Shown here piece by piece: positions 51,069 to 62,791 of a stretch of DNA of 64,000 nt. The position numbers and the translations under genes were made by a program. The stretch's first letter is position 1; each line of letters starts with the position of its first letter. The DNA is from Pseudomonadota bacterium. GTDB lineage: Bacteria; Desulfobacterota; Binatia; Binatales; Binataceae. Under the pieces are notes generated by a model. That model worked only from the letters and a program-made list of their open reading frames with translations. It had not been told where the DNA came from and did no database searches. Location: the NCBI GenBank assembly GCA_021323945.1, contig JAJPKA010000018.1:412853-476852 (forward strand), given 5' to 3'.

Positions 51069-51965
51069 ATGCGACAAGCAAAGCCAGTGCGCTCCGCGCT
51101 ATTTGTTCCGGGGAACCGTGAAGATCGGATGCAAAAAGCCCCCCGTTTTGGGGCGGACGCCCTCATTCTTGACCTCGAAGACGCAGTTGCGGTTCCCGAC
51201 AAGCCTCGCGCACGGATTTTGGTCCGCAAAATGGTCGAGCAGCTGGGCAGGGCCGGTCAGACCGTGTTCGTGAGGGTTAATGATTTCGGAACTGGCATGA
51301 CCTGGGCCGATCTCGATGCAATCGTCTGTCCGGAACTGTACTGCGTGATGTTGCCGAAAGTGACGGGGCCCGAAGATGTGCGCAAGACTGACGTTATCTT
51401 GGAATTCCTGGAACGCAAGAATGGAATGGAGCCGGGCTCAGTGCTGATCGATCCGGTGCTCGAGACGGCGCAAGGAATGCGCCAGGCCTATGAAGTGGCG
51501 ACCGCGTCCGAGAGAGTTGCACATTTGGGTGGCCTCACTGGCAAGGATGGCGACATCGCACGCGCCATCGGTTTCAGGTGGACCACCGAAGGTCATGAGG
51601 CTTTTTACTATATCTCCAAGGTTCTACTGGACGCTCGCGCGGCTGGAGTGCCGTATCCGATCGGCGGACGCGGCTGGTGGGACATTCAAGACCTGGCAGG
51701 ATTGCGGGTTGAGGCCGAGCGTACCAGGAATTTCGGCTATACCGGCATGCTGCTCATTCATCCTTCTCATGTTCCGATCGTCAACGAGGTATTCACCCCC
51801 ACGCCAGAGGAGATTGCGCATTGGAAAGAGCTTATCGCGGCAGTTGAGCAATGCGAGCGCGAGGGGAGGTCGGTCGTCACCTTCAATGGCATGATGGTTG
51901 ATACAGCGCATGTGAAGGTGGCGCGGGATATGCTTCGCTGGGCCGCTGCGCTCGGTGTCGTCTGA
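51069..51965 (+). CDS. HpcH/HpaI aldolase, CitE-like (malyl-/citramalyl-CoA lyase type)
   Basis: A 298-aa TIM-barrel enzyme of the CitE superfamily. 'RSALFVPGNREDRMQKAPRFGADALILDLEDAVAVPDKPRARI' is the classic N-terminus with the ligand region 'LEDAV', and 'VFVRVNDFGTGMTWADLDAIVCPELYCVMLPKVTGPEDV' has the conserved Arg and Lys. 'IDPVLETAQGMRQAYEVATASERVAHLGGLTGKDGDIARAIG' includes the metal-coordinating Glu (in 'LETAQGM'). Likely a beta-hydroxyacyl-CoA lyase or a related acyl-CoA C-C lyase. The ATG at 51069 has AAGGGAG 8-14 nt upstream. The nearby CoA-transferase and ThDP/thiolase genes suggest a CoA-thioester route; no direct evidence of substrate. Confidence 0.9.
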   Translation: MRQAKPVRSALFVPGNREDRMQKAPRFGADALILDLEDAVAVPDKPRARILVRKMVEQLGRAGQTVFVRVNDFGTGMTWADLDAIVCPELYCVMLPKVTGPEDVRKTDVILEFLERKNGMEPGSVLIDPVLETAQGMRQAYEVATASERVAHLGGLTGKDGDIARAIGFRWTTEGHEAFYYISKVLLDARAAGVPYPIGGRGWWDIQDLAGLRVEAERTRNFGYTGMLLIHPSHVPIVNEVFTPTPEEIAHWKELIAAVEQCEREGRSVVTFNGMMVDTAHVKVARDMLRWAAALGVV

Positions 51966-52094
51966 GCGCGTGTTCGATTAACCCTTCGAGTCTCTCTCGG
52001 GGGTTTATAGACGGTAAACGTATTGCGTAAGACACGAGTAAGGAGGACCGCTGTTTGTGCATCTTTTTACTTCTCTCTTGAAGGCCCGAAGGCG

Positions 52095-54296
52095 ATGAAC
52101 AACCTCGCGGTGTGGCGTGGAAGACCCTATCCGCTCGGCGCGACCTGGGACGGCGAGGGGGTAAACTTTGCGCTCTTTTCCGAGCATGCCGACAAGGTTG
52201 AATTGTGCCTGTTTGATCAGGGCGGGCGTCACGAAGTCGCCCGTGTCCCGGTCCGATGGCAAACCGACCAGATCTGGCATTGCTACCTGCCGGAGGCACG
52301 CCCCGGGCAGCTGTATGGCTACCGGGTACATGGTCCTTATGACCCACGTAATGGACTGCGCTTCAACCCGGCCAAGCTTCTGCTCGATCCGTACGCCAAG
52401 CAGCTCGTGGGGCAGTTGACGTGGAGCGATGCCCTGTTCGGTTATCGGATTGGTTCCGCACGCGAGGATCTCACCATCGACCGGCGGGACAGCGCGCCGG
52501 GCATGCCCAAGTGTCGCGTGATCGATACCGCATTCTCATGGGGTGACGACCGGCCGCCCCGAACTCCCTGGCATGATACCGTGATTTATGAAGTTCATGT
52601 CAAAGGGTTCACCCATCTGCATCCGCAAGTTCCACCACGCTTGCGCGGCACTTATGCCGGACTGGCCAGTTATCCAGTGATCGAGCATCTCCAGCGTCTG
52701 GGAGTGACCGCGATAGAACTTATGCCGGTGCATGCCTTCGTTGATGACCGGGCCCTGATCGAGAAAGGGCTGCGCAATTACTGGGGGTACAATTCGATCG
52801 GCTTCTTCGCGCCCGAAATGCGCTACTCGGAAAGCGGGACCGTGGGTGAATTCAAATCGATGGTCAAACGCTTTCACTCGGCCGGCATCGAGGTAATTCT
52901 GGACGTCGTCTACAATCACACCGCGGAAGGCAACCACCTGGGCCCCACACTCAGTTTCCGTGGTATCGACAATACTGCCTATTACCGGTTGGCCCCCGAC
53001 AACCCGCGTTACTACATGGATTTTACCGGGTGCGGCAACACTTTGAACATGGTTAATCCCCGAGTGTTGCAGCTGATCATGGATAGCCTGCGATACTGGG
53101 CTCTGGAAATGCACGTAGATGGCTTCCGATTTGACCTGGCTGCCGCGCTGGCGCGGGAGCTTTATGACGTTAATCGGCTAAGTGCCTTCTTTGAGGTGGT
53201 TAATCAGGATCCCGTGCTGTCACGCGTCAAGCTCATTGCCGAACCTTGGGACGTTGGTGCGGGGGGATATCAGGTCGGAAACTTTCCACCCGGATGGACT
53301 GAATGGAACGGTAAGTACCGAGATTCAGTACGAGCCTATTGGAAAGGGGATGGCGGTTTAATTGGTGAACTCGGCTATCGCCTCACCGGCTCAAGCGACC
53401 TTTATGAGAAGAGCGGCAGAAGGCCGTACGCGAGTATCAATTTCATAACCTGCCACGACGGCTTCACCCTCTACGATCTGGTCAGTTACAACGATAAACA
53501 TAACGAGGCCAATCTCGAAAATAATCGAGACGGCGAGTCAAATAATCGAAGCTGGAACTGCGGCGCTGAGGGACCCACCGATGATTCCGCCATCCTGCAG
53601 TTGCGTGCACGGCAGATGCGCAATCTTCTCGCCACTCTGCTCCTTTCACAAGGGGTTCCGATGCTTTATGCCGGAGATGAGTTCGCCCGCACGCAAAAGG
53701 GCAACAATAATGCCTATTGTCAGGACAATGAGTTAAGCTGGATTGACTGGCAGTTGCAGAAACAGAATTCGGGCCTGATTGACTATGTCAGACGTGTTAT
53801 TGCAATTCGCCGAAGCCATCCAAGTTTCCGACGCCGTAGCTTCTTTCAAGGCCGGCCCATTAAAGGTGCCGAAGTTAAAGACGTGACGTGGCTGACTCCT
53901 GGCGGCCACGAGATGACCGATGACGAATGGAACAGCTCGTTTGCGCGTTGTCTGGGCATGTACCTGGCGGGCGACGCGCTGGGTGAAGATGACGACCGGG
54001 GAGAACCGTTGGTGGATGATGATTTCATCCTATTGCTCAATGCACACCATGAGCCGATCGAGTTTGTGATTCCGGAACTGCCGCCCGCGGGTGCCTGGCA
54101 GGTTGTGATCGACACGTCAAGCGATGATGCCGGTTCGATGGACCAAAGAACCTTTTGTGGCGGCACTAAATTCCCCCTGCAAGGGCGCTCGCTGGCCTTA
54201 CTGACGCGTCCCAGGACCAGCGCACGAACGTCGGATTCGGCGATAGCGAAGGCGCCGATTGCGAGCGCTGAGGTGCGGCAGAGTCCAGGACCGTGA
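52095..54296 (+). CDS. glgX: Glycogen debranching enzyme (isoamylase type)
   Basis: A 733-aa GH13 enzyme that cleaves alpha-1,6 branches of (phosphorylase-shortened) glycogen. The CBM48-type N-terminus is '[35 protein letters not shown]'. The GH13 core has nucleophile Asp347 ('[11 protein letters not shown]'), acid Glu383 ('LIAEPWD') and Asp455 ('[30 protein letters not shown]', a segment typical of GlgX). The start ATG has GAAGG 4 nt upstream. It opens the glucan/trehalose cluster and provides linear chains for TreY and GlgE-linked metabolism. Confidence 0.95.
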   Translation: MNNLAVWRGRPYPLGATWDGEGVNFALFSEHADKVELCLFDQGGRHEVARVPVRWQTDQIWHCYLPEARPGQLYGYRVHGPYDPRNGLRFNPAKLLLDPYAKQLVGQLTWSDALFGYRIGSAREDLTIDRRDSAPGMPKCRVIDTAFSWGDDRPPRTPWHDTVIYEVHVKGFTHLHPQVPPRLRGTYAGLASYPVIEHLQRLGVTAIELMPVHAFVDDRALIEKGLRNYWGYNSIGFFAPEMRYSESGTVGEFKSMVKRFHSAGIEVILDVVYNHTAEGNHLGPTLSFRGIDNTAYYRLAPDNPRYYMDFTGCGNTLNMVNPRVLQLIMDSLRYWALEMHVDGFRFDLAAALARELYDVNRLSAFFEVVNQDPVLSRVKLIAEPWDVGAGGYQVGNFPPGWTEWNGKYRDSVRAYWKGDGGLIGELGYRLTGSSDLYEKSGRRPYASINFITCHDGFTLYDLVSYNDKHNEANLENNRDGESNNRSWNCGAEGPTDDSAILQLRARQMRNLLATLLLSQGVPMLYAGDEFARTQKGNNNAYCQDNELSWIDWQLQKQNSGLIDYVRRVIAIRRSHPSFRRRSFFQGRPIKGAEVKDVTWLTPGGHEMTDDEWNSSFARCLGMYLAGDALGEDDDRGEPLVDDDFILLLNAHHEPIEFVIPELPPAGAWQVVIDTSSDDAGSMDQRTFCGGTKFPLQGRSLALLTRPRTSARTSDSAIAKAPIASAEVRQSPGP

Positions 54297-54556
54297 GCAG
54301 GAACGTTTCGACCAACTGGTTTTGAGAAAACTGGGTCTGCTAAAATTGAAGCCAGGCCTTAGCGCGGCTGCTGGTCTTCGCTCGAGCGCCGCTGGGGCCG
54401 TTACCCCCTCATTGGCGGCTGTCGAAAAGCAGTACGATTGGCTGGTGCAGGTAAGGCGCAGACGTCTTGGCGAGCCTAACAGATTTGCCATTCCTCCGGT
54501 TCGGCAAATGCGGCTTCGCAGTACCCGAGGCAATCAATACGTCCCGAATCTAGGCT

Positions 54557-56560
54557 ATGGACGACCGACTTTTGTCTCGCGTCACTGAAATCCCGCTGGT
54601 CTCACACGCCTCACCAAAGAGGCTCGCGCGACATGTGATTGAGGGCGTTGCGCCCATGGTGGATTGTGGGCGTTTTCCCGCAAAACGCATTGTTGGTGAC
54701 GATTGCGTGGTTGAAGCGGATATTTTTCGTGACGGGCATGACGTCATCCGCGCCGCGATAAAGTGGCGGCGCAAAAATGACACCGTCTTCGATGAAGCGC
54801 CGATGGTCCCGGTGGGCAATGACCGCTGGCGTGGCCGTTTCCCTCTCCGCGAGAATACGCGCTATGTCTTCACCATTCAGGCATGGACAGACCTCTACGC
54901 GTCGTGGGTGCAGGACTTCGTCAAGAAAGCAGGTGCCGGGCGCGACGTTGCTTCCGACTTGCTCGAAGGAATCCGGTTGTTACAGCAGCTCAGAGCGCGC
55001 ACCGAGGACTCCGAGCTTGAAGTTATCGATCAAGCTCTGGCCAAAGCTCACGAGTGTCTTTCGGTAAGACCGGCCGATGCCGCCGATTTGCTCAGCTCAC
55101 CGGAAATCGTTGCCATAGCGGCGCGGTACGGCGAGCGCTTCGACGCCAATACTTTTGAGCCTCTGCTCGAGGTTGTGGCTGATCGCCCGCGCGCTCGCTT
55201 CGGTGCGTGGTACGAGATGTTTCCGCGCTCGTTTGGGAAACCTGGTGAGCACGGGACGCTGCGCAGCGCCGAGCGTCACCTCCCTTATATCCGCGACCTG
55301 GGGTTTGACGTGGTCTACCTGACGCCGATTCATCCCATAGGAAGTACCAATCGCAAGGGTCCCAATAATCGGCTCGCCGCCGACGGCTCATCGCCGGGCA
55401 GTCCCTGGGCCATCGGAAGTCCGGCGGGTGGTCACAAAGCTGTCGAGCCAGCGCTTGGCACACTTGCTGATTTCGACCATTTCGTAACGACGGCCAATCG
55501 TCTTGGACTCGAAGTGGCACTTGACTTTGCAATCCAGGCCTCTCCGGACCATCCATGGGTGGTCGAGCATCCCGAATGGTTCCGGCATCGTCCGGACGGT
55601 TCGATCAAGTACGCGGAGAACCCACCGAAGGAGTACCAGGATATCTATCCGATCAATTTCGATACGGAGCAGCAGTTCGAGTTGATGGAAGAGCTGCGCG
55701 AAACCGTGTTGTTCTGGGTCGGGCATGGGGTGAGGATCTTCCGCGTCGACAACCCACACACCAAGCCAGTGCGCTTCTGGCAATGGTTAATTGGCGCAGT
55801 GCAGGAACGCCACCCCGACGTGATCTTCCTATCAGAGGCATTTACACGCCCGAAGATGATGAAAGCGCTGGCCAAAGTTGGGTTCTCACAGTCGTATACC
55901 TATTTCACCTGGAGAAATAGCAAGTCCGAACTGACCGAGTATATGACGGAGTTGACCGAGACCGAGATGAAGGAATATTTCCGGCCTAATTTCTTCGTCA
56001 ATACTCCAGACATCCTCACCGACATTCTCCAAAGAGGAGGGAGAGCGGCATTTAAGATGAGACTGGTTCTGGCCGCAACGCTGTCGCCCGCCTATGGAAT
56101 TTATAGCGGTTACGAACTTTGCGAAAACGCGGCAGTGGCTGGAACCGAGGAATATCAAGACTCGGAAAAGTATCAGCTGAAGTGGCGCGATTGGGATGGG
56201 CCGGGAAATATCAAGGAATTCGTCGCGCTGCTGAACCGGATCCGCAACCACAACCCGGCACTCCACCGATTGGACAATTTGCAGTTCCTGCCGGCCGATA
56301 ACGACCAGATCCTGTTCTATGCCAAGAGCACGCCGGACCTCAGTAATGTCCTGCTAATTGCGGTTAATCTCGATCCCTGGCAGTGGCACGAGTGTACCGT
56401 GACGGTACCGCCCTGGGTAGTGGGAACTACCGCCGGCCAATCCTATCGCGTGGTCGATCAACTGACGGGATCGGTATACACCTGGGCGGAGCGCAACTAC
56501 GTCAGGCTGGAACCGCAGGGCCAAGTCGCACACATAATGAGAGTCGAAAGGGGCAGATGA
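54557..56560 (+). CDS. glgE: Alpha-1,4-glucan:maltose-1-phosphate maltosyltransferase
   Basis: A 667-aa GH13_3 enzyme that extends alpha-glucan with maltose from maltose 1-phosphate. The N-terminal domain ('[29 protein letters not shown]') and '[57 protein letters not shown]' are specific to GlgE. Catalytic Asp lies in '[17 protein letters not shown]' and the acid Glu in '[10 protein letters not shown]'. The stop overlaps the ATG of the TreS-maltokinase gene (ATGA). A 260-nt gap to glgX holds no convincing gene. Together with the downstream fusion it completes the GlgE pathway in one operon: trehalose to maltose, to maltose 1-phosphate, to glucan. Confidence 0.96.
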   Translation: MDDRLLSRVTEIPLVSHASPKRLARHVIEGVAPMVDCGRFPAKRIVGDDCVVEADIFRDGHDVIRAAIKWRRKNDTVFDEAPMVPVGNDRWRGRFPLRENTRYVFTIQAWTDLYASWVQDFVKKAGAGRDVASDLLEGIRLLQQLRARTEDSELEVIDQALAKAHECLSVRPADAADLLSSPEIVAIAARYGERFDANTFEPLLEVVADRPRARFGAWYEMFPRSFGKPGEHGTLRSAERHLPYIRDLGFDVVYLTPIHPIGSTNRKGPNNRLAADGSSPGSPWAIGSPAGGHKAVEPALGTLADFDHFVTTANRLGLEVALDFAIQASPDHPWVVEHPEWFRHRPDGSIKYAENPPKEYQDIYPINFDTEQQFELMEELRETVLFWVGHGVRIFRVDNPHTKPVRFWQWLIGAVQERHPDVIFLSEAFTRPKMMKALAKVGFSQSYTYFTWRNSKSELTEYMTELTETEMKEYFRPNFFVNTPDILTDILQRGGRAAFKMRLVLAATLSPAYGIYSGYELCENAAVAGTEEYQDSEKYQLKWRDWDGPGNIKEFVALLNRIRNHNPALHRLDNLQFLPADNDQILFYAKSTPDLSNVLLIAVNLDPWQWHECTVTVPPWVVGTTAGQSYRVVDQLTGSVYTWAERNYVRLEPQGQVAHIMRVERGR

Positions 56561-59500
56561 AACGGCGCCACCATAACCGGGAACATTCACTTTGGTACAA
56601 GGACGCGATCTTTTATGAGGTTCGTGTCCGCTCGTTCTACGACGCCTCCGGCGACGGCATCGGCGATTTTGCCGGCTTGACGCAGAAACTCGACTACTTG
56701 CGCGACCTCGGTGTCACCGCGCTCTGGTTGCTGCCTTTCTATCCCTCACCTCTACGCGATGATGGCTACGACATTTCCGATTATATGGACGTCCATCCTG
56801 ACTGCGGTACACTTCACGAATTCAAGACGTTCCTGCGCGAGGCCCACCGTCGAGACCTGCGTGTAATCACCGAGCTGGTAATTAACCATACTTCGGATCA
56901 GCATCCGTGGTTTCAGCGTGCGCGGCGTGCACCCAAAGGGGATCCGGCACGTGATTTCTATGTGTGGAGTGATTCGGCCGAGCGGTATGCCGACGCACGC
57001 ATCATCTTTCAGGACTTTGAACCTTCCAACTGGACGTGGGACCCGCGGGCCAAGGCCTACTATTGGCATCGTTTCTACTCCCATCAGCCGGACTTGAATT
57101 TCGACAACCCCGAGGTGCGCAGAGAGGTGCTGCGGATTCTCGATTTCTGGCTCGAAATGGGCGTGGACGGGCTGCGGCTCGACGCAGTCCCATATCTCTA
57201 TGAACGGGAAGGCACGAACTGCGAGAATCTGCCCGAAACTCACGCTTTTCTGCGGGAGTTGCGGGCACATGTCGATCGGGAATTCGATGATCGCATGCTA
57301 CTGGCCGAGGCCAACCAATGGCCCGAAGACGCGGTGGCTTACTTCGGCGAAGGCCGCGAATGCCACATGGCCTTTCATTTTCCGCTAATGCCCAGAATTT
57401 TCATGGCGGTGCGGATGGAAGACCGCTTTCCGATCACCGATATTTGGGCGCAGACCCCGCCGATCGACGAAAGCTCGCAATGGGCGCTGTTCCTGCGCAA
57501 TCATGACGAGCTGACCCTCGAGATGGTTACCGACGAGGAGCGCGATTACATGTATCGCGCCTATGCGCAGGAATCACGCATGAGACTCAATCTCGGCATC
57601 CGCCGACGCCTGGCGCCGCTGCTCGGCAACAATCGGCGTGCGATTGAGTTGGTCCACGGGTTGCTCTTCGCGCTGCCTGGAACACCGGTGCTCTACTACG
57701 GCGACGAGATCGGGATGGGCGATAACGTTTATTTAGGTGACCGTGATGGCGTGCGCACCCCGATGCAATGGAGCGGTGACCGCAATGCGGGCTTCTCCAC
57801 TGCTGACTCGCAGCGCCTGATTCTGCCTGTGATCATTGACCACGAGTATCATTACCAAACCGTCAATGTTGAGGCTCAGGAGCGCAATCGGCATTCGCTG
57901 CTGTGGTGGATTCGGCGTTTAATCGCGATGCGCAAGCAGTTTAAGGCATTCGGCCGGGGAACGATTGAATTCCTTTCACCGGAAAATCCGCGGGTGCTGG
58001 CTTTCATTCGGAGCTATGGCCGGGAACAGGTGCTAGTCGTCGCCAATCTATCGCGGTTCGTTCAGTACGTCGAGCTTGACTTGTCGCGCTTCAAGGGATG
58101 CGTGCCCATCGAGCTCTTCGGACGAACGCAGTTCCCAAGAATCGGTGAACTGCCTTATCTGCTGACGCTCGGCCCGCACATGTTCGACTGGTTCTCAATC
58201 GAGCGGCGCGAGGATTCGGTCCATGAGGTTCGATCGCATCATGTCCCACGGCTGGAGGTCACTGAGACCTGGGATCATCTGATGCGAAGCGAAGATCGCG
58301 AGCGTCTCGAGGCGGTGTTGCCGGATTACTTGCCGCATTGCCGCTGGTTCCGTAGTAAGGCCCGACAGGTCAAGGCCGCCCGGATTAATGAAGTTCTACC
58401 GGTCGCCGACGAAGGCTCGCTCGCCTACTTGAGCCTGGTGGACGTCGAGTACGGCGATAGCGAGCCGGAGACATATGTATTGCCATTGGCTGCAATTGAC
58501 AGTAACGACGCCCACCATCACACTACCGCCAACCATTCTGCCCTGGCCCGTCTCAAGTTTACCGGGCGTAACAACCATTCGGGCAATCACGCGGCCCATA
58601 GCGAGCAGCTGGTGTTTGACGCGACCGGCGACAAGCACTTCGAGGCCGCGATGTTGGATGTTATCGAGCATCGACGTCGATTGCGGGGTATGCACGGGGA
58701 GGCGGTTGGCACCACTTCGAGTGCGTACCATGCGATCAAAGCCGCCACGGAAACGGGTGAACCCCATTTGTTAAAGGCTGAACAGACGAACTCCTCCATC
58801 GCCTTTGGCCAGCAGTTTATTTTCAAACTCTTTCGCCGGATTGAACCGGGTGTCAGCCCCGATCTTGAGATCAGCCGCTTCCTAACCGAGCGCGCGGGCT
58901 TCCCGCATTCTCCTACGCTAGTTGGCTGGCTGGAGTATCGCGTCGGACGAGCGGAGCCGCTCACTATGGGAATCATGCACCGTTTTGTGCACAACCACGG
59001 TGACGCCTGGGAGTATACTCGCAGTGAGCTGAACCGTTACTTCGAGCGCGCCGCAACGCGAACTCAAGTCGTGACGCCTCCTGCCAAACCGCTGGTCGAG
59101 CTTCTCGCCGAAGAATCGCCGGACCGGGCTGCGGCCGACATGATCGGTGCATATCTGGATGCCGCGCGGCTCCTAGGTATCCGGACCGCCGAATTGCATC
59201 TAGCCCTCTCCTCCGAGCAGGAGGATCCGGCCTTCGCGCCCGAGCCTTTTCTGCCCCAGGTGCGATCAACTTACCAGTCCATGAGAAACCTCGCCGGCCG
59301 AACGTTTCGCCTGATACGCGACAAGCTCGGGAGTTTGCCAGACGAAACCCGCCAGCGGGTGGTCCGTTTGGTTGAGCTCCAGGACCGGGTCGCCGCCTGC
59401 TATGAGTCGATGCTGAAGCGCCGGTCGACCGTCGTGCGCATTCGCACTCACGGCGATCTCCATCTTGGCCAGGTACTTTATACCGGCAAGGACTTTGTGA

Positions 59501-59910
59501 TTATCGATTTCGAAGGCGAGCCAGCGCGGCCCTTAACTGAGCGCCGGCGCAAACGACCGGGGCTTCGCGACGTCGCCGGGATGCTCCGGTCCTTTCATTA
59601 TGCAGCCTTCGGCACCCTACTCGAAGAAACGCGCGCCGGCCAATTGGGGGGACGTGATTTTGCGTCGATGGAGTCGTGGGCGCGGCTTTGGCAGGCATGG
59701 ACCTCGTGGGCATTTCTCAAGGCCTACCTCGACACCGCGGCCAATTCGCCCCTGCTACCCAAGGATCGAGACGAGCTTAAGGCGTTACTCGATGCTTTCG
59801 TCCTGGATAAAGCTGTCTACGAACTGGGTTACGAACTGAACAACCGGCCTGAGTGGGTTACAATCCCGGTACATGGGATTGAGCAAATCCTGCAAAGCTG
59901 TGCGCGATAG
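56557..59910 (+). CDS. treS: Trehalose synthase/maltokinase fusion (TreS-Mak)
   Basis: A 1117-aa bifunctional protein. The N-terminal half is a GH13_16 trehalose synthase, which interconverts maltose and trehalose: '[33 protein letters not shown]', nucleophile Asp209 ('[15 protein letters not shown]'), Glu251 ('LLAEANQW'), Asp317 ('[10 protein letters not shown]'). The C-terminal half (from about residue 560) is a maltokinase with '[20 protein letters not shown]' and a kinase-like site: His965-Gly-Asp967 in '[26 protein letters not shown]' with Asp984. TreS-maltokinase fusions are known in proteobacteria and others (the symbol treS refers to the first domain). Start ATG overlaps the glgE stop, preceded by GAAAGGGG. 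Confidence 0.95.
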   Translation: MKRRHHNREHSLWYKDAIFYEVRVRSFYDASGDGIGDFAGLTQKLDYLRDLGVTALWLLPFYPSPLRDDGYDISDYMDVHPDCGTLHEFKTFLREAHRRDLRVITELVINHTSDQHPWFQRARRAPKGDPARDFYVWSDSAERYADARIIFQDFEPSNWTWDPRAKAYYWHRFYSHQPDLNFDNPEVRREVLRILDFWLEMGVDGLRLDAVPYLYEREGTNCENLPETHAFLRELRAHVDREFDDRMLLAEANQWPEDAVAYFGEGRECHMAFHFPLMPRIFMAVRMEDRFPITDIWAQTPPIDESSQWALFLRNHDELTLEMVTDEERDYMYRAYAQESRMRLNLGIRRRLAPLLGNNRRAIELVHGLLFALPGTPVLYYGDEIGMGDNVYLGDRDGVRTPMQWSGDRNAGFSTADSQRLILPVIIDHEYHYQTVNVEAQERNRHSLLWWIRRLIAMRKQFKAFGRGTIEFLSPENPRVLAFIRSYGREQVLVVANLSRFVQYVELDLSRFKGCVPIELFGRTQFPRIGELPYLLTLGPHMFDWFSIERREDSVHEVRSHHVPRLEVTETWDHLMRSEDRERLEAVLPDYLPHCRWFRSKARQVKAARINEVLPVADEGSLAYLSLVDVEYGDSEPETYVLPLAAIDSNDAHHHTTANHSALARLKFTGRNNHSGNHAAHSEQLVFDATGDKHFEAAMLDVIEHRRRLRGMHGEAVGTTSSAYHAIKAATETGEPHLLKAEQTNSSIAFGQQFIFKLFRRIEPGVSPDLEISRFLTERAGFPHSPTLVGWLEYRVGRAEPLTMGIMHRFVHNHGDAWEYTRSELNRYFERAATRTQVVTPPAKPLVELLAEESPDRAAADMIGAYLDAARLLGIRTAELHLALSSEQEDPAFAPEPFLPQVRSTYQSMRNLAGRTFRLIRDKLGSLPDETRQRVVRLVELQDRVAACYESMLKRRSTVVRIRTHGDLHLGQVLYTGKDFVIIDFEGEPARPLTERRRKRPGLRDVAGMLRSFHYAAFGTLLEETRAGQLGGRDFASMESWARLWQAWTSWAFLKAYLDTAANSPLLPKDRDELKALLDAFVLDKAVYELGYELNNRPEWVTIPVHGIEQILQSCAR

Positions 59911-60124
59911 GAGTCGGTTCACTGCGCCGTCTGTCCGACTTGAACGCGGATATTCAATTGGTCATGCTTGCCCGGCTGCGTGTGTGACCAGGTTGTGACC
60001 TTATTCGTCGTAGCCACGCGGCGACAAAGACCGGCCAGCTAGGCCTTCAGACAATTGCGGCAGCGCCGCGGCGCTGATGTAAAGGAAATCAATCCAGGGT
60101 TACCTGGCCTGTCCGGGACAAGAA

Positions 60125-62770
60125 ATGATCTATCTTCGAGCATCCTATCGAGTTCAACTCTTTGCCGGGTTTGGTTTTGATCATGCCGCCCAGCTGGCGA
60201 GCTACCTGAGCGAACTCGGCATTAGTCATCTTTACTGCTCCCCCTATTTGCAAGCCGCACCGGGAAGCCATCACGGCTACGATGTGATGGATCCGCGGCA
60301 TGTGAATGTCGAGCTCGGGGGTGCCGAAGCACATGCCCGCATGTGTGCTGCGCTCCGTGACGAAGGGATGGGGCAAATCCTCGATATCGTGCCAAATCAT
60401 ATGGCGATCAGCGGGCCAGGGAATCCTTGGTGGTGGGACGTGCTGGAAAACGGTCCGTCCAGCACCTATGCGAGCTATTTTGACGTCGATTGGGAGCCTC
60501 CCGAGGCGCGACTTCGCAACACGGTTCTGCTGCCAGTGCTTGGTGCGCAATATGGGCGGGTCTTGGACTCCGGCCATATTCAGCTCGCGCGTGAAGGCAG
60601 TACGTTCATCATTCGTTATCATGAGCACAAATTCCCGGTAGCTCCCCGCTCATTGTCTGCGATATTTGAAATCGCGGTAAGCCGGTGCGGCTCGGACGAA
60701 CTCGCCTTTATTGCTGACGCACTGTCACAATTGCCGCTTTCAACTGCAGTCGACTACAACAGCGTACGTCGCCGTCATCGTGACAAGGCTGTGATCGGAA
60801 GGCTCATAGCTCGACTGCTGAACGAAGATCCGGTCTGCGCCACAGCCGTCGACGAGGCGATTCAGCAGATCAATCAGGATCGCTCAGCACTGCATAGTTT
60901 GCTCGAACGCCAGAACTACAGACTGGCCTATTGGAAAGCCGCTGGCCGCGACCTCGGCTACCGACGTTTCTTTGACATCAATTCCTTGATCAGCCTGCGG
61001 ATGGAAGACCCGCGGGTCTTCGCCGACACTCATGAGTTAGTGCTGAGCTGGCTGAGAGCCGCTCAGCTTGACGGACTTCGCATTGACCATATCGATGGCC
61101 TGCGTGACCCGCAGGAATATCTCGAACGACTGCGCGATGCATCGCCGGAATCCTGGCTGGTAGTTGAAAAAATTCTGCAGCGTGATGAGAAGTTACCCGA
61201 TTCATGGCCAATTGATGGCACGACCGGCTACGATTTTTTGAACCAGGTGTTGGGTCTTTTTATCGACAGTCGCGCCGAGCAACCCCTCACTGAGCTTTAC
61301 CGCGACTTCAGTGGTGAAGCCACTGACTTCGAGTCAGTTGTGCGGGATAAGAAAGACTTGATCATGCGCGAAGTTCTGGGCAGCGATCTGAATCGGCTCA
61401 CCGGAATGTTCGTCGATATTTGCGAACGGCAGCCACGATACCGGGACTTTACTCGTCATGAGCTTCACGAGGCGCTAAAGGCGGTAACCATTCGGTTACC
61501 GGTTTATCGCACCTATTTTCGCCGGGTCGAGGAGAAAGCCAGTGCCGAGTCGGAGCGCTACGTCACCGAGGCTATGGAACTGGCAAAGCGGGACCGGCCT
61601 GACCTTGACCCGGAACTGATGGATTTCCTGCGAGAGATCCTGACGTTGCGCAACAGCGGCGAGCTCGAGACCGAACTTGCCCTTCGTTTCCAACAGTTTT
61701 CTGGCCCGGTGATGGCCAAGGCGGTGGAGGATACCGCATTTTACTGCTTCAACCGTTTTATTTGCCTCAACGAGGTCGGTGGTGACCCGGGACAGTTTGG
61801 CATTAGTGTCGAGCAGTTTTATCGCGCCTGTGCCGAGCGCCAGCAAAGATGGCCACGAGCGATGTTGGCTACCTCGACCCATGACACCAAACGGAGTGAG
61901 GATGTGCGGGCCCGCCTGGCCCTTCTGTCCGAAATACCTCATCAATGGAGCAGGGCGGTACGCAGTTGGGCACGGCTCAACGAGCCCCACTGGAACGGCG
62001 CTGCCCCTGACCGCAATCTCGAGTATGCTTTATACCAGACGCTGGTCGGTGCTTGGCCAATCGAGCGCGAACGCGTGGTCCGCTACGTCGAGAAAGCGAT
62101 CCGCGAAGCCAAGCAACACACCTCGTGGACCACTCCCAATGCGCAGTACGAATCCGTGATACTTGAGTTTGTCAACAGGATCCTCGAGGATTCCGAGTTC
62201 ATCGCAGAGCTTGAACATTTCGTTGCGCCTTTGATCGCGCCCAGTCGGGTCAATTCGCTGGCGCAGGTCTTGCTGAAGTTGACTGCGCCGGGTGTACCTG
62301 ACATCTACCAGGGCAGCGAGCTATGGTATTTTGCGCTGGTCGATCCGGACAACCGCCAGCCGGTGGATTACGAGCGGCGTCGTGCCTTGTTGAGCGAACT
62401 GCGAAATTGTTCATGCCAGCAGATTCTGCGCCGCGCCGACGAAGGAATGCCCAAGTTGTGGTTAATTCATCAAGCACTTGCTGTCCGCCGGCGCTGGCCA
62501 CAGGCGTTCGGTCCAGAAGGCATCTTTACGCCGTTAGCCGCGCGTGGCGAGCGTCGCCAACATGCCGTTGCCTTCTGCCGAGGCGAAAGCGTAATCACAT
62601 TAGTGCCGCGACTCGTAATCACACTCAACAATGACTGGCAAAACACCACTCTCGTGATCCCATCGGGTCACTGGCGCAACGCGTTTACGGGTGAACGATG
62701 GCGGGGGGGCGAAATCGCCATCGCAGACCTGCTCTCGAATTTTCCCGTATGTCTGCTAACCGCCGAATAG
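60125..62770 (+). CDS. treY: Malto-oligosyltrehalose synthase
   Basis: An 881-aa GH13_26 enzyme that turns the reducing-end alpha-1,4 bond of a maltodextrin into an alpha,alpha-1,1 trehalosyl end. 'RASYRVQLFAGFGFDHAAQLASYLSELGISHLYCSPYLQAAPGSHHGYDVMDP' is the diagnostic TreY start. Catalytic Asp321 is in 'LRIDHIDGLRDP' and Glu348 in 'WLVVEKILQRDE'. The C-terminus 'APGVPDIYQGSELWYFALVDPDNRQPVDY' is also typical. The gene lies 214 nt after treS and 21 nt before treZ, with which it forms the TreYZ trehalose route. The ATG at 60125 has CGGGA upstream and is the natural family start. Confidence 0.96.
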   Translation: MIYLRASYRVQLFAGFGFDHAAQLASYLSELGISHLYCSPYLQAAPGSHHGYDVMDPRHVNVELGGAEAHARMCAALRDEGMGQILDIVPNHMAISGPGNPWWWDVLENGPSSTYASYFDVDWEPPEARLRNTVLLPVLGAQYGRVLDSGHIQLAREGSTFIIRYHEHKFPVAPRSLSAIFEIAVSRCGSDELAFIADALSQLPLSTAVDYNSVRRRHRDKAVIGRLIARLLNEDPVCATAVDEAIQQINQDRSALHSLLERQNYRLAYWKAAGRDLGYRRFFDINSLISLRMEDPRVFADTHELVLSWLRAAQLDGLRIDHIDGLRDPQEYLERLRDASPESWLVVEKILQRDEKLPDSWPIDGTTGYDFLNQVLGLFIDSRAEQPLTELYRDFSGEATDFESVVRDKKDLIMREVLGSDLNRLTGMFVDICERQPRYRDFTRHELHEALKAVTIRLPVYRTYFRRVEEKASAESERYVTEAMELAKRDRPDLDPELMDFLREILTLRNSGELETELALRFQQFSGPVMAKAVEDTAFYCFNRFICLNEVGGDPGQFGISVEQFYRACAERQQRWPRAMLATSTHDTKRSEDVRARLALLSEIPHQWSRAVRSWARLNEPHWNGAAPDRNLEYALYQTLVGAWPIERERVVRYVEKAIREAKQHTSWTTPNAQYESVILEFVNRILEDSEFIAELEHFVAPLIAPSRVNSLAQVLLKLTAPGVPDIYQGSELWYFALVDPDNRQPVDYERRRALLSELRNCSCQQILRRADEGMPKLWLIHQALAVRRRWPQAFGPEGIFTPLAARGERRQHAVAFCRGESVITLVPRLVITLNNDWQNTTLVIPSGHWRNAFTGERWRGGEIAIADLLSNFPVCLLTAE

Positions 62771-62791
62771 GTGGTGTACACTCAGAGTAGA

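Noticed and set aside
54259..54588. 109-codon plus-strand frame between glgX and glgE
   Set aside because: It overlaps the end of glgX and the start of glgE in another frame and is Arg/Leu-rich without any motif; probably not a gene.
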